This document shows, piece after piece, positions 8,546-19,411 of a DNA stretch of 64,000 nucleotides (the first letter of the stretch is position 1; the number at the start of each line of letters is the position of its first letter). The translations under genes and the position numbers were made by a program. The DNA is from Chryseobacterium gleum (GTDB lineage Bacteria > Bacteroidota > Bacteroidia > Flavobacteriales > Schleiferiaceae). The stretch spans positions 45,888 to 109,887 of the forward strand of contig CAMCXO010000006.1 of NCBI GenBank assembly GCA_945883565.1, written 5' to 3'. The notes below the pieces were generated by a model. That model was not told the DNA's origin, did no database searches, and saw only the letters and a program-made list of their open reading frames with translations.

Positions 8546-9169
8546 ATGCTCAATAGCAACTCAAACATGCTGTATTTATACATAAAACGATTTTTTGATT
8601 TCACTTTTGCCTTTTTGGCCATTTGGTGTTTAGGGCCATTCATATTGATATTGGCTTTATTGGTTTGGGTTGTGGATGGGCTTCCAATTTGGTTTGTTCA
8701 AGTGAGACCTGGTCTCCAAGCAAAGGACTTCAAATTGATAAAATTCAGAACCATGAAGGTTGAGCCAAACAAGGGAGACGAAACGCAACCTGACCTTCGC
8801 CGCATCAGTCCATTAGGCCATTTTTTAAGGGCCTCACACTTAGATGAACGCCCACAATTGATTAATATACTTAAGGGTGAAATGAGTTTTGTGGGGCCGC
8901 GCCCTTTGCTTAAATCGTATTTGCCCCATTATTCCTCAGAGCAGCAAAAACGGCATTTGGTAAAACCCGGTTTAACCGGATGGGCTCAACTACATTATAC
9001 CCCCGATATGGATTGGGTTAGTTATTTTAAATATGACATGTTTTATATTGAGCATTTAGGATGGAAACTTGACCTCATTATTTTACCAAGAACATTAGCA
9101 AAAATCACAAAAAAAGAAAGTCAAAAACCCAAAAAGGGCTGTACGAGGCAGCCCTTTGCAAAAATTTAA
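8546..9169 (+). CDS. initiating sugar (phosphoglycosyl) transferase, PglC/WcaJ family
   Basis: The enzyme transfers a sugar-1-phosphate from a UDP-sugar to undecaprenyl phosphate at the inner membrane, the first step of polysaccharide repeat assembly. It has one N-terminal re-entrant hydrophobic helix (about residues 15-40), then KFRTMK, the catalytic LDERPQLINILKGEMSFVGPRPLL block and the GLTGWAQ motif, all diagnostic of the monotopic family. At 207 residues it is the short, PglC-like form without the extra membrane domain. An ATG at 8567 is an equally good start (MLYLYIKRFFDF). The 3' end of the gene overlaps a strong hairpin. A second enzyme of this family lies at 13638. Confidence 0.93.
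   Translation: MLNSNSNMLYLYIKRFFDFTFAFLAIWCLGPFILILALLVWVVDGLPIWFVQVRPGLQAKDFKLIKFRTMKVEPNKGDETQPDLRRISPLGHFLRASHLDERPQLINILKGEMSFVGPRPLLKSYLPHYSSEQQKRHLVKPGLTGWAQLHYTPDMDWVSYFKYDMFYIEHLGWKLDLIILPRTLAKITKKESQKPKKGCTRQPFAKI
9133..9157 (+). terminator. hairpin inside the 3' end of the sugar transferase gene
   Basis: AAAGGGCTG (9133-9141) and CAGCCCTTT (9149-9157) form a perfect nine-pair stem with a seven-base loop, lying within the last twelve codons of the sugar transferase. The following bases are not a clean T run, so termination may be partial. Confidence 0.6.
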
Positions 9170-9185
9170 TGCCTGCGTAACACAA

Positions 9186-9216
9186 AAAGCCCGCGATGGT
9201 TCACTTTTCGGGCTTT
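9186..9216. terminator. second hairpin between sugar transferase and export gene
   Basis: AAAGCCCG (9186-9193) pairs perfectly with CGGGCTTT (9209-9216) across a 15-base loop. The A and T runs on both flanks allow it to act on either strand. With the hairpin at 9133 it separates the transferase from the wza-wzc genes, which then need their own promoter. Confidence 0.6.
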
Positions 9217-9233
9217 GTTGCTTGTAATGCCTC

Positions 9234-9241
9234 TATATTTG
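9234..9241 (+). promoter_or_regulatory. candidate -7 element (TATATTTG) of the export operon
   Basis: The eight bases match TAnnTTTG exactly and follow two hairpins. The nearest TTTG upstream is at 9214-9217 with 16 bases between, slightly short of the usual spacing. The ATG at 9249 would be at about the transcription start, whereas the in-frame ATG at 9261 would have a short leader. Confidence 0.45.
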
Positions 9242-9248
9242 CCGCCAA

Positions 9249-10073
9249 ATGCAAAACCGCATGTATAAAGCCTTTTCATGGCGCACTTCTTTAATAGGCG
9301 CTTTTTTTGTTCTTTTTTTAATGGGTACCACCACTTCTTGCATAAGCCGCAAAAAGCTCACCTATTTGCAAACCCCTACCGAAGTTAGCGACTCTATGGT
9401 ATTTCAGCTTAAGCGAAGCGACTATAAATTGCAGATTAACGATATTGTGAACATTGACATTCGTTCCATTAATCCTGAATCCAGTGCGCTATTTAATCCA
9501 GGCGGTGATTTGCGGCAAAACTTAATCGCCGGGGATATTATTTTTTACTTACAGGGTTATTCTGTGGACAATGAAGGCTACATCGAAATTCCTGTTGTGG
9601 GCAGGGTATATGTTGTAGGTAAAACCATCAAAGAGCTTAAAGAAACTTTAGACCAAAAATTGACCGAATATTTTCAAGAAAACAGCGTGAGTACAAGGGT
9701 GCAATTAGCAGGCATACGCTTTTCGGTAATAGGCGATATCAACAGACCCGGGAAATACGTGGTGTATCAGAACCAGGCCAATATTTTTGATGCCCTAGCG
9801 CTTTGTGGGGATATTAACATAGTAGGCGATAGGCGGCAAGTACAGATTATACGCCAATACCCCGAAGGCCTTAAGTTATATGAAGTAGATCTTACCGATG
9901 TTAATGCTTTGAGTGATCCAAGATTTTTTATTCAGCCGAATGACATCATTAATGTGAAGCCCATGCGGGTTAAAACTTGGGGTATAGGCACCACCGGTTG
10001 GCAAACCATTAGCTTGAGCTTAGCCACTTTGGCCTCGGCGCTTACCATTGTGCTTACCCTTCAACGATTATAA
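9249..10073 (+). CDS. polysaccharide export lipoprotein, Wza-like (OPX)
   Basis: The 274-residue protein is an outer-membrane export component for polysaccharide. A signal peptide ends in the lipobox-like MGTTTSC, so it should be a lipoprotein. A poly_export (PES) domain follows (residues about 55-145: KLQINDIVNIDIRSINPE and a later EGYIEIPVVGRVYVVGKT), then an SLBB-type segment with SVIGDINRPGKYVVY. A single C-terminal hydrophobic helix fits the membrane-crossing helix of OPX proteins. The start may be the ATG at 9249 or the one at 9261; both keep the signal peptide. It precedes the Wzc-like gene by ten bases, the usual Wza-Wzc order. Confidence 0.93.
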   Translation: MQNRMYKAFSWRTSLIGAFFVLFLMGTTTSCISRKKLTYLQTPTEVSDSMVFQLKRSDYKLQINDIVNIDIRSINPESSALFNPGGDLRQNLIAGDIIFYLQGYSVDNEGYIEIPVVGRVYVVGKTIKELKETLDQKLTEYFQENSVSTRVQLAGIRFSVIGDINRPGKYVVYQNQANIFDALALCGDINIVGDRRQVQIIRQYPEGLKLYEVDLTDVNALSDPRFFIQPNDIINVKPMRVKTWGIGTTGWQTISLSLATLASALTIVLTLQRL

Positions 10074-10083
10074 AGTTTTATTT

Positions 10084-12558
<2,475 letters not shown>

Positions 12559-12590
12559 ATTTAATATTCAATCAAGTGTCAAACTTTGAG

Positions 12591-13610
12591 ATGTACGAAA
12601 GCCCCTTTCACCAAGGTGATTTAAGCGCCTATAGCTTTTTAGTGACCGGAGGGGCTGGCTTTATTGGTTCCAATTTGGTGGAGTATCTGTTGAAATACGG
12701 AGCCAAAAAAGTGAGGGTTTTAGACAATTTAAGCAATGGCTACCGCGAAAATGTTGAACTCTTTTTGCATAATCCCCATTACGAATTTATAGATGGGGAT
12801 ATACGCAATTTGGCAACCTGCCATAGGGCCCTTGAGGGCATGGATTTTTTAAGCCACCAAGCTGCCTTAGGCAGTGTGCCCCGAAGCATTAAAGACCCTA
12901 TTACCACCAACGCGGTTAATATCGATGGGTTTTTAAATATTTTGGTAGCGGCTAAAGAAAGTACCCAACTGAAGCGTATGGTGTATGCCGCCTCCAGCAG
13001 CACCTATGGAGACAGCCCTCTCTTGCCAAAAGTAGAAGGGAATGAGGGCAAACCTTTGAGCCCCTATGCCGTTACCAAAGCCGTAAATGAATACTATGCC
13101 GATGTTTTTAGTCGCGTATACGGCTTTAACACCATAGGGCTAAGGTATTTCAATATTTTTGGACCACGTCAGAATGCCAACAACCCCTATGCCGCCGTTA
13201 TCCCCATTTTCTGCAAACAGTTTTTAAAAGGAGAGGCCCCGACCATAAATGGAGATGGCATCACCAGCCGGGATTTTACCTTCGTGGAAAATGCCGTACA
13301 AGCCAACATTAAGGCGATGTTGTTGGGCTTTGAAAGCGAAACCCTTTTACCTAATATAAATAAGCATGAGGTTTTTAATGTAGCCTGTGGCGATCAGATA
13401 AGCCTAAACGAAATGGTGGATATGCTAAAGCGCATAAGTGGGAAGGAATTACAGGCCCAGTACGGGCCCGAGCGTGCAGGAGATGTTCGACACAGCAGGG
13501 CGTCTATAAAAAAAGTTGAACAACTTTTGGGTTATAAGCCCACTATTCGATTTGAAAAAGGACTTAAGCTTGCCTATAATTGGTATTTAACCAACCTCAC
13601 CAGCCTTTAA
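12591..13610 (+). CDS. UDP-GlcNAc/UDP-GlcNAcA 4-epimerase, WbpP/TviC-like
   Basis: This extended short-chain dehydrogenase/reductase begins with the NAD-binding FLVTGGAGFIGSNLVEYLL motif. It has the Ser/Tyr/Lys catalytic set in AASSSTYGDSP and SPYAVTKAVNEYYADVF, and the sugar-binding NIFGPRQNANNPYAAVIP. The N-terminal extension and the RSIKDPITTNAVNIDGFLN block are typical of WbpP and TviC, which interconvert the Glc and Gal configurations of N-acetylated UDP-hexoses or uronates. A TviB/WbpA-like dehydrogenase sits at the far end of the locus (46684), so the pair could make UDP-GalNAcA. A GTG at 12576 is an alternative start. It is the last plus-strand gene before a convergent junction. Confidence 0.9.
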   Translation: MYESPFHQGDLSAYSFLVTGGAGFIGSNLVEYLLKYGAKKVRVLDNLSNGYRENVELFLHNPHYEFIDGDIRNLATCHRALEGMDFLSHQAALGSVPRSIKDPITTNAVNIDGFLNILVAAKESTQLKRMVYAASSSTYGDSPLLPKVEGNEGKPLSPYAVTKAVNEYYADVFSRVYGFNTIGLRYFNIFGPRQNANNPYAAVIPIFCKQFLKGEAPTINGDGITSRDFTFVENAVQANIKAMLLGFESETLLPNINKHEVFNVACGDQISLNEMVDMLKRISGKELQAQYGPERAGDVRHSRASIKKVEQLLGYKPTIRFEKGLKLAYNWYLTNLTSL

Positions 13611-13637
13611 AAGAGAATAAATTTATCAAATAAAAAA

Positions 13638-14240
13638 TCAATTGCCAGTAAACGGAGGCATAGTGACTGTTTCACTTTTGGAAACCCCCTCTTTTTTAAA
13701 GACTTTTTTTAATGTCAGAATTAGAATTTTTATATCCAAAGAAAGTGTCCGATTGTCTACATACCAAATATCAAATTCAAACTTTTGCTGCCAAGAAATA
13801 GCGTTTCGCCCGTTAACTTGAGCCCAACCGGTAATGCCTGGTTTTACCTCATGACGTCGAAGTTGATGCTCATTATACAATTCCAAATATTTCATTAATA
13901 ATGGTCTTGGACCAACCAAACTCATTTCACCTTTTAGCACATTCCAAAACTGAGGCAACTCATCTAAACTGGTTTTACGAATCCAGCTACCAATCCAGGT
14001 AATTCTTTTATGGTCTGGCAGAAAATTACCATGCTCATCTCTGGCATCATTCATCGTCTTAAATTTATAAATATAGAATGGTTTATTTCTAAGGCCCGGC
14101 CGTTGTTGAATAAAGAATACTTTTCCATTATTGGAAAAATAAAGCGAAATGAAAAGAAAAAACAATACCGGACTTGATACTAGTAAGATTAAAGAAGAAG
14201 CCAATATGTCAATTGTTCTTTTTAGCATATTGTATTTCAT
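13638..14240 (-). CDS. second initiating sugar transferase, PglC-like
   Basis: This is a second monotopic phosphoglycosyl transferase, about 200 residues long. It has an N-terminal hydrophobic helix after MLKRTIDILASS, then YKFKTMNDARDE, the catalytic LDELPQFWNVLKGEMSLVGPRPLL block and the GITGWAQVNGRNAISW motif characteristic of PglC and exopolysaccharide transferases. It is related to, but clearly different from, the enzyme at 8546. I use the ATG at 14240; the longer frame would need a TTG at 14285. It is the last gene of the long minus-strand glycan operon and directly follows the acyl cassette, which suggests it may act on an acylated sugar made there. The substrate is unknown. Confidence 0.93.
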   Translation of the reverse strand: MKYNMLKRTIDILASSLILLVSSPVLFFLFISLYFSNNGKVFFIQQRPGLRNKPFYIYKFKTMNDARDEHGNFLPDHKRITWIGSWIRKTSLDELPQFWNVLKGEMSLVGPRPLLMKYLELYNEHQLRRHEVKPGITGWAQVNGRNAISWQQKFEFDIWYVDNRTLSLDIKILILTLKKVFKKEGVSKSETVTMPPFTGN

Positions 14241-14299
14241 TTTACGTATTATTTCAAAATTTTCAAGTGAATTAAATAATAACAAATACTGTATTGTTT

Positions 14300-14968
14300 T
14301 TAGGTCCTTCCACTATTTAAAAGCATTTGTTTCTTTGTCTCTAGGATTTCTTTGTTGAACAGTCCAAAATCGCCGTGGCCTCCAAAAAAATAATCATAAT
14401 CATCAGTCACTTCCAGATACTTATCAATTGTTTTTTCATATTTCAGTTTATCGCTGTGGGGAAAGTTTAATGGGGTATGATAATCTAGCATTAAAGCATC
14501 ACCAGTAAACAACACTCTTTCCAAGCCATATGATAAACAGGTAGTTGTATGACCAAAAGTTTCGTAACAGACAAATTTCAGATCACCAAATAACAAAACA
14601 GAGGACTCCCTTACAAAATGCTGGCTTGTACTATCTTTAAATTCTATTGGCTTAATACCGTCCATATACTTTGATAAGTTGAGTTTTGAATCTTTCATAA
14701 AATTAAAGCATTCATCAGAACAAAAAAAAGGTACTTCCGGACTTATATCCAATAAGCCCTTAAAATGATCTAAATGGCCGTGAGTAATTAAAATTCCTTT
14801 TGGTTCTGCCTCACAATCTCTTATTAAATCTAAACATCTTTGGGCCACCCCAAATCCCATATCGACTATTATCGCAGTTTCTGAGAACTTACTTATTATA
14901 ATTAAACTGTTTGCTTGACGATAGGTTTCTTTGATGCGGTAAATATTAAACCTATCGGTTGAAAACAA
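14300..14968 (-). CDS. metallo-beta-lactamase-fold hydrolase
   Basis: The protein has the HxHxDH zinc motif as THGHLDHFKG, a later His in TFGHTTTC, the bridging Asp in LFTGDALML and a C-terminal His in FFGGHGDFG, so the dinuclear metal site looks complete. Members of the fold hydrolyse thioesters, lactones or glyoxalase-type substrates. In this setting, next to an AMP-forming ligase, two ACPs and a KAS III, a thioesterase role is attractive; this is inference. No ATG is available: the frame allows TTG at 15010 (overlapping the ligase gene by 59 bases) or TTG at 14968 (17 bases); I prefer the shorter. PqsE of Pseudomonas is a functional parallel, not a proven homologue. Confidence 0.85.
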   Translation of the reverse strand: MFSTDRFNIYRIKETYRQANSLIIISKFSETAIIVDMGFGVAQRCLDLIRDCEAEPKGILITHGHLDHFKGLLDISPEVPFFCSDECFNFMKDSKLNLSKYMDGIKPIEFKDSTSQHFVRESSVLLFGDLKFVCYETFGHTTTCLSYGLERVLFTGDALMLDYHTPLNFPHSDKLKYEKTIDKYLEVTDDYDYFFGGHGDFGLFNKEILETKKQMLLNSGRT

Positions 14969-16349
14969 TTTTTCCCGATGATGTTCTTTTAAGTTCGTCA
15001 ACCCTTTCAAGTTTTATGGCACTATGATGTATTCCAATAATTTCAGAAATATGTTTAACAACTTTGCTCGAATCATCTATGCTATTTTCAAGCTGAATGA
15101 TCAGATTATCGTCTACACCCCCTACGGCACAGGCCATTTGAAATCTATTCAATATTATTTGTTCGACTTCATCCAATGAAATACGTGAACCATATACTTT
15201 TAAAAATCTTGATTTTCTTCCTTTTATGTAATAAAAGCCTTCTTCATCTACATAAGCCAAATCACCAGTTTTTAAAACATTCATGTTAACGTCGCCTAAT
15301 GCCAAATCTTCTATTTGTTGGGCATAACCCATTGTAACATTAGGCCCAAAAAAAACAATCTCGCCAGTTTCTCCTAAGTTAACTAGACTTCCATTTTCAC
15401 TATGTAATTCAATTCTGCATTCACTTATTGGAATCCCAATACTTCCAACCTTATCGAGTGCACGGCCAGGAGGTAAATAGGTCATTCTTGCAGATGACTC
15501 GGTTTGACCATATGTTGCAATAAAAAGCTTGTTATTTTTAACACAATACTGTGCTATTTTCTCAAATAAAGCTGTCCTTAGTTTGCCTCCGCCTTGGCTT
15601 AATACTTTTAGCTGATCAGGAATAATTCTTTCAAACCTAAGCTTATCAAGAATTTCAAAACTATAAGGAACGCCCGTAAAATTGCTTACGTCCGCTGATT
15701 TTACTTGCTGCCAAAGATTTCGATCTGTTAATGACAAATGAGACATATGCAATTTTGCCCCAGCAAATAAATGGCTAAGAACGACCGACATCCCCATTGT
15801 ATAATACAACGGTAAAATGCCTAGTGCCACATCTTCCTCTTTTATTCCTAATGATTTCGATACCATTCTAGAACTAGCAGTGATATTCTCCAAGCTATGT
15901 CGAACCAATTTAGGACTACCGGTACTGCCGCTTGTTGGCAATAAAAATTTCAACTTCGGATGAAGATTATAATTAATATTTTTACTTTTTGAATTTTTAT
16001 AAATGCTAAATCTTTCAAAAGTGTAAACTAAATTTAGATTGATTTCTTCTGAGTGTTGCTTTAGTTTTATAATAAAGTTGGGTGGGTACTGTTTGTTCAA
16101 TTTGTTAAGTAGAGTGCCGTCCAGTTCATGGCTTAACATTAATGTCACTGCATTGTGGTTTAATAACCCAACTAAAACCGCTACGGATTCAGCAGAGTTA
16201 TCGGCTAAAAAAAATACAAGCGAACCACTAGGTATATTTCCAACAAGTGTTTCATAAACACGAACAAAATCGCCTAAATTATAATTGCTCAAATAGCTAT
16301 CGCTAACTATTCCAAATTGCCTATTGTTTGTGGAATTTAATAAAAACAT
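14952..16349 (-). CDS. AMP-forming acyl-CoA/acyl-ACP ligase
   Basis: The 465-residue protein belongs to the ANL adenylating family. It has the P-loop LLPTSGSTGSPKLVRHS (about 134-151), the A5 motif ATYGQTESSARMTY, the hinge TGDLAYVDEEGFYYIKGRKSRF, and the C-terminal catalytic lysine in RTSSGKIVFNR (Lys460). All residues needed for adenylation and thioester formation appear intact. It is somewhat short for the family, with a reduced N-terminal region. It would activate a carboxylic acid and load it on CoA or on one of the two ACPs encoded nearby. It lies four bases after the upstream reductase gene, so it is in one operon with KAS III and ACP genes. The acid is unknown. Confidence 0.9.
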   Translation of the reverse strand: MFLLNSTNNRQFGIVSDSYLSNYNLGDFVRVYETLVGNIPSGSLVFFLADNSAESVAVLVGLLNHNAVTLMLSHELDGTLLNKLNKQYPPNFIIKLKQHSEEINLNLVYTFERFSIYKNSKSKNINYNLHPKLKFLLPTSGSTGSPKLVRHSLENITASSRMVSKSLGIKEEDVALGILPLYYTMGMSVVLSHLFAGAKLHMSHLSLTDRNLWQQVKSADVSNFTGVPYSFEILDKLRFERIIPDQLKVLSQGGGKLRTALFEKIAQYCVKNNKLFIATYGQTESSARMTYLPPGRALDKVGSIGIPISECRIELHSENGSLVNLGETGEIVFFGPNVTMGYAQQIEDLALGDVNMNVLKTGDLAYVDEEGFYYIKGRKSRFLKVYGSRISLDEVEQIILNRFQMACAVGGVDDNLIIQLENSIDDSSKVVKHISEIIGIHHSAIKLERVDELKRTSSGKIVFNR

Positions 16350-16353
16350 TGTC

Positions 16354-17085
16354 TTAAAGCACTAAGCCACCATCTACCCTCAAAACTTGACCTGTTATAT
16401 ATGAGGACTTATCAGATAGAAGAAATGCGCATACATCGGCAATTTCTTCCGGTTGTGCAAGCCTCCCAAGGGCGATATTGTATTGATTTGAAGCAAACTT
16501 TTCCTCTATGTTTTTTAAAAGCCTATCTGTAGCCACCATACCTGGTGCAATGGCATTTACTCGAATCCCCATACTGCCAAGTTCCTTTGCAGCTGAATAG
16601 GTTAAAGCATTTACAGCGCCTTTAGTGGCAGAATAGTTTAATTGACCTGAGACGCCCGATAATGATACCGAGGACGAAATGTTGACAATGGATGGGTTAG
16701 TAGTTCTTTTTAAATAAGGAATCATTGCCCTCATTAATAGCAGGACTGCTTTTAAGTTAACATCAATCATTTCATTTAATTTCTGTGTATCAAACAACCT
16801 AAACATTTCATATTGAACAACACCGGCGCAATTCACTAATCCATTTATTTCTACACAAAAATCCTTTAATTTCTTTCCGAACAACACTATATCTGATTCA
16901 TTTCTTAAATCAATTTCAAATATTGTTAGTTGGTTTGAATATACTTTCTTTAGCTCTTCTAAAGCATTGTTTGTGTTTCGAATTAAAGCGACTACCCTAG
17001 ATTTTTCAAGTAAAAGTTTCTTCGTTATCGAAAATCCAATTCCCGAACCAGCACCGCTTACAACAAAAGTATTGTCTTCAAACAT
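16354..17085 (-). CDS. short-chain reductase, FabG-like
   Basis: This classical SDR has the NAD(P) motif VVSGAGSGIGFSI, an NAG-like NCAG motif, and the catalytic Ser-Tyr-Lys in NISSSVSLSG and NYSATKGAV. The C-terminal GRLAQPEEIADVCAFLLSD and ITGQVLRVDGGL blocks are typical of FabG-type 3-oxoacyl-ACP reductases. Placed directly after an ACP and a KAS III gene, it most likely reduces the beta-keto group of the acyl-ACP made by them. I use the ATG at 17085, which leaves one base between it and the ACP stop codon; a TTG at 17097 would overlap. The family assignment is firm, the substrate is inferred from context. Confidence 0.9.
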   Translation of the reverse strand: MFEDNTFVVSGAGSGIGFSITKKLLLEKSRVVALIRNTNNALEELKKVYSNQLTIFEIDLRNESDIVLFGKKLKDFCVEINGLVNCAGVVQYEMFRLFDTQKLNEMIDVNLKAVLLLMRAMIPYLKRTTNPSIVNISSSVSLSGVSGQLNYSATKGAVNALTYSAAKELGSMGIRVNAIAPGMVATDRLLKNIEEKFASNQYNIALGRLAQPEEIADVCAFLLSDKSSYITGQVLRVDGGLVL

Positions 17086-17086
17086 G

Positions 17087-17326
17087 TCACAAATCAACTT
17101 TACATTTATCTAAAACATCATTAACCTTCAAGTAGCTCGTACAATCTAGAATATCTTCTGCATCTAACATGATGTTAAATGTATCCTCTAATGCTGTCGC
17201 AAGAGATAATTGCGCAACAGAATCCCAACTCTCTAAATTTTCTTTACTAAGGTCTTCATTCACTTCATTTTCAGAAATGTTAAAGACCTCCACAAACACC
17301 TTAACTAGTTTCTCTTTCCTGTTCAT
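17087..17326 (-). CDS. acyl carrier protein (second of two in the cassette)
   Basis: This 79-residue acidic protein shows the carrier-protein pattern, with the phosphopantetheine attachment serine in LESWDSVAQLSLATAL (Ser about 36), where DS followed by hydrophobic residues is the conserved site. It differs from housekeeping AcpP, which has GADSLDTVEL, so it is a specialised carrier. Its start overlaps the KAS III gene by 26 bases, a sign of tight co-expression. It would hold the growing or activated acyl group for the KAS III, the reductase and the ligase around it. Confidence 0.9.
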   Translation of the reverse strand: MNRKEKLVKVFVEVFNISENEVNEDLSKENLESWDSVAQLSLATALEDTFNIMLDAEDILDCTSYLKVNDVLDKCKVDL

Positions 17327-18410
17327 AATTTGTTGATTTTAACTCGATAATTGGCAAAATCGCGGCATTCAATAAATTTACACTGCCACAAGCCCATGAT
17401 AAACCTGCTCCAAAACCACTTATAAACACCTTTTTTCTCACCTCTTCACTCTGAGCGGGCTCTTTACCCCAATGGTCGCACCATAATAAAGGAATCGAGT
17501 TGCTGCTATTATTTCCAAATTCATGAATCGAAATGAGCATTTTGTCAAATGGTATCTTGGCTTTTCTGCTAATCTGCTTCAACATGTAGAGATTTGCTTG
17601 GTGAATGGCAAAAGACGAATAATCAGAAGTTGTCGTATTTGTATAATGGAAAAAATCATTAAAAAGCAATGGAACGTCTGTAATGCTAAAATTAAATACC
17701 GCCATGCCCTTCATATGGGTATTATAATATGATCTCAAAATCCCATCGCCCCACACAAACTTTTGATTCACGACATCAAGATTTTTAAAAGCCCCGGCAG
17801 GAGTAATAATAGAAGATGCCCTAGCCCCATCTGTCTTGAAAGCGAAGTTCATTGTTTCTGAATGGGCATCCGAAGCCTTTTCTAACGAAACAGCACTTCC
17901 ACTGTCACCAAATAGCATAATAACTGTCTTATCCTCTTCATTTAGAGTTCGGTGTGACGTATCTGCTGTAATCAATAAGGCCCTATTTTTACTAGATGTT
18001 TGCAGTAGCCTTGAAGTTAGATTGAGAGCATAAACAAATCCAGAGCAAGCCAAACTAATATCCAAGCAAAAAACATCATCGGGCAATCCAAGTCTTCCAC
18101 ATAAATCATATGCTGTAGCAGGGAAACGGTTATCGGGCTTTTGACTGAGAAATACCAAAATGCCTATAGACTCAGTATCGATGTTTAATTTATTAATCAA
18201 CGCTTTGGCCGCATTAAAGCCTAAATCTGATGCTGTTTCATTTGATAAACAATGCCTTATACGCTTTACCCCGGTTAACTCTTGAAATTTTTTTACATTT
18301 TCTTCACCAAAAGCATCGATATAGGTTTCGATTTCTATTTTATTTTCCGGAACACAAGTGCATACTCCAGAAATTATCAGGTTGCTAATCGAATCAAACA
18401 TTAAACTCAT
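17301..18410 (-). CDS. 3-oxoacyl-ACP synthase III-like enzyme, catalytic triad intact
   Basis: The 369-residue thiolase-fold protein is a FabH-type (KAS III) condensing enzyme. The nucleophilic cysteine is in DISLACSGFVYAL (Cys122), the histidine in FAIHQANLYML (His270) and the asparagine in EFGNNSSNSIP (Asn300). These three residues are the KAS III catalytic set, so the enzyme should be active. It would condense an acyl-CoA or acyl-ACP starter with an extender carried on ACP. Its start overlaps, by four bases, the stop of an upstream KAS III homologue that has no triad, which suggests the two work as a heterodimer. It differs from the housekeeping FabH in its neighbours and in its longer N-terminus. 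Confidence 0.93.
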   Translation of the reverse strand: MSLMFDSISNLIISGVCTCVPENKIEIETYIDAFGEENVKKFQELTGVKRIRHCLSNETASDLGFNAAKALINKLNIDTESIGILVFLSQKPDNRFPATAYDLCGRLGLPDDVFCLDISLACSGFVYALNLTSRLLQTSSKNRALLITADTSHRTLNEEDKTVIMLFGDSGSAVSLEKASDAHSETMNFAFKTDGARASSIITPAGAFKNLDVVNQKFVWGDGILRSYYNTHMKGMAVFNFSITDVPLLFNDFFHYTNTTTSDYSSFAIHQANLYMLKQISRKAKIPFDKMLISIHEFGNNSSNSIPLLWCDHWGKEPAQSEEVRKKVFISGFGAGLSWACGSVNLLNAAILPIIELKSTNYEQERETS

Positions 18411-19411
18411 TGGTTCATAGAAAAATTTAAAGAGTCTATATCCAATATCACATCAGTAAATATTACTTCTGAATCTATTTGCTCGGCCTCAATCTCTAAA
18501 TCTGCTTTCGCTAAACACAATCCGTCTGAAACGGCTAAAAGAATGACTTTGCTTAAGTCTTTTGATTTAACTTCATTAAAAAATAACTTATAAATTAAAT
18601 CCAAAGTGCCAATTGAACAAAATGTTAATTCCTCCGACGAATTCCTTAAATCATCATTTAGGGCAAGATCGACAAATGCGTCAGAAATAACGATTGAATT
18701 GCTGACTAATTTATTAAAGCCAAATTTTTCGTTTTGTTCTTTGACAAAATTCACAATCTTTACTATATCCAAACTATACAACCAATTATCAGATAGTCTG
18801 GAGTCAAATTCTTTAGCAGAACCATTATAACGGAAGCCACCCTTCCCTAAAAAATATGTTTCTTTTAGCTTGGGTTCAATTATATAATCAAAATGCCAAG
18901 AATTCTCATTAGAACTTGAACGGCCTAAAAGCATAACTGTTGCAGAATCGCCTAAAACAATGTTTTGACTTACATCTTCCTTTAAATTAAACTTAGAGGG
19001 TGAATCCCCAAAAACTAAAATTGCGTATTTTAAGAAAGGATTCCTAAACAAAGCTGCAGCAATATGTAGCCCTTTTATAACAGAAATGTGGCCTTCATTA
19101 ATGTCATAGCAAATGATGTCATTTGGTAAATCCCACCTTGATTGTAGAATACCTGCTGTAATGGGAGATCTAAAGTCAGGGGTTCTTGAAATAAAAACCA
19201 CAGCTCCAATTTCAGATTTGACTTTTCCGAAACTCTCCATCAGACTTATTCCTGCTTGGGTTGCCAAGTCGCCAACAGTTTGATTGGCCATTAAATACCG
19301 ATACCAATTTTTAATTTCTGAAGACAATTTGGTTTCTGGCGGAATTTGAATTTTCCTAGTAGGCAGTGCTACTCGGACACCCATAATACGACAAGGCGGT
19401 ACTTCAAACAT
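18407..19411 (-). CDS. KAS III homologue lacking the catalytic residues
   Basis: The 334-residue protein aligns by eye with its neighbour at 17301: both share the early (V)xxxS(R/Q)xPDxR(F/S)P motif, the LP-DDI/V block, the D-I motif and a GDSATVMLL segment. At the active-site Cys position it reads YDINEGHISVIKG, with His108 where Cys is expected. The HQAN histidine motif is replaced by VISDAFVDLA, and the NNSS asparagine motif is absent. It therefore cannot act as a normal condensing enzyme. A partner role is the simplest reading, as in PqsB of PqsBC or the chain-length factors of type II PKS. It overlaps the KAS III gene by four bases. The KAS III relationship is well supported, the role is inferred. 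Confidence 0.8.
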   Translation of the reverse strand: MFEVPPCRIMGVRVALPTRKIQIPPETKLSSEIKNWYRYLMANQTVGDLATQAGISLMESFGKVKSEIGAVVFISRTPDFRSPITAGILQSRWDLPNDIICYDINEGHISVIKGLHIAAALFRNPFLKYAILVFGDSPSKFNLKEDVSQNIVLGDSATVMLLGRSSSNENSWHFDYIIEPKLKETYFLGKGGFRYNGSAKEFDSRLSDNWLYSLDIVKIVNFVKEQNEKFGFNKLVSNSIVISDAFVDLALNDDLRNSSEELTFCSIGTLDLIYKLFFNEVKSKDLSKVILLAVSDGLCLAKADLEIEAEQIDSEVIFTDVILDIDSLNFSMNQ

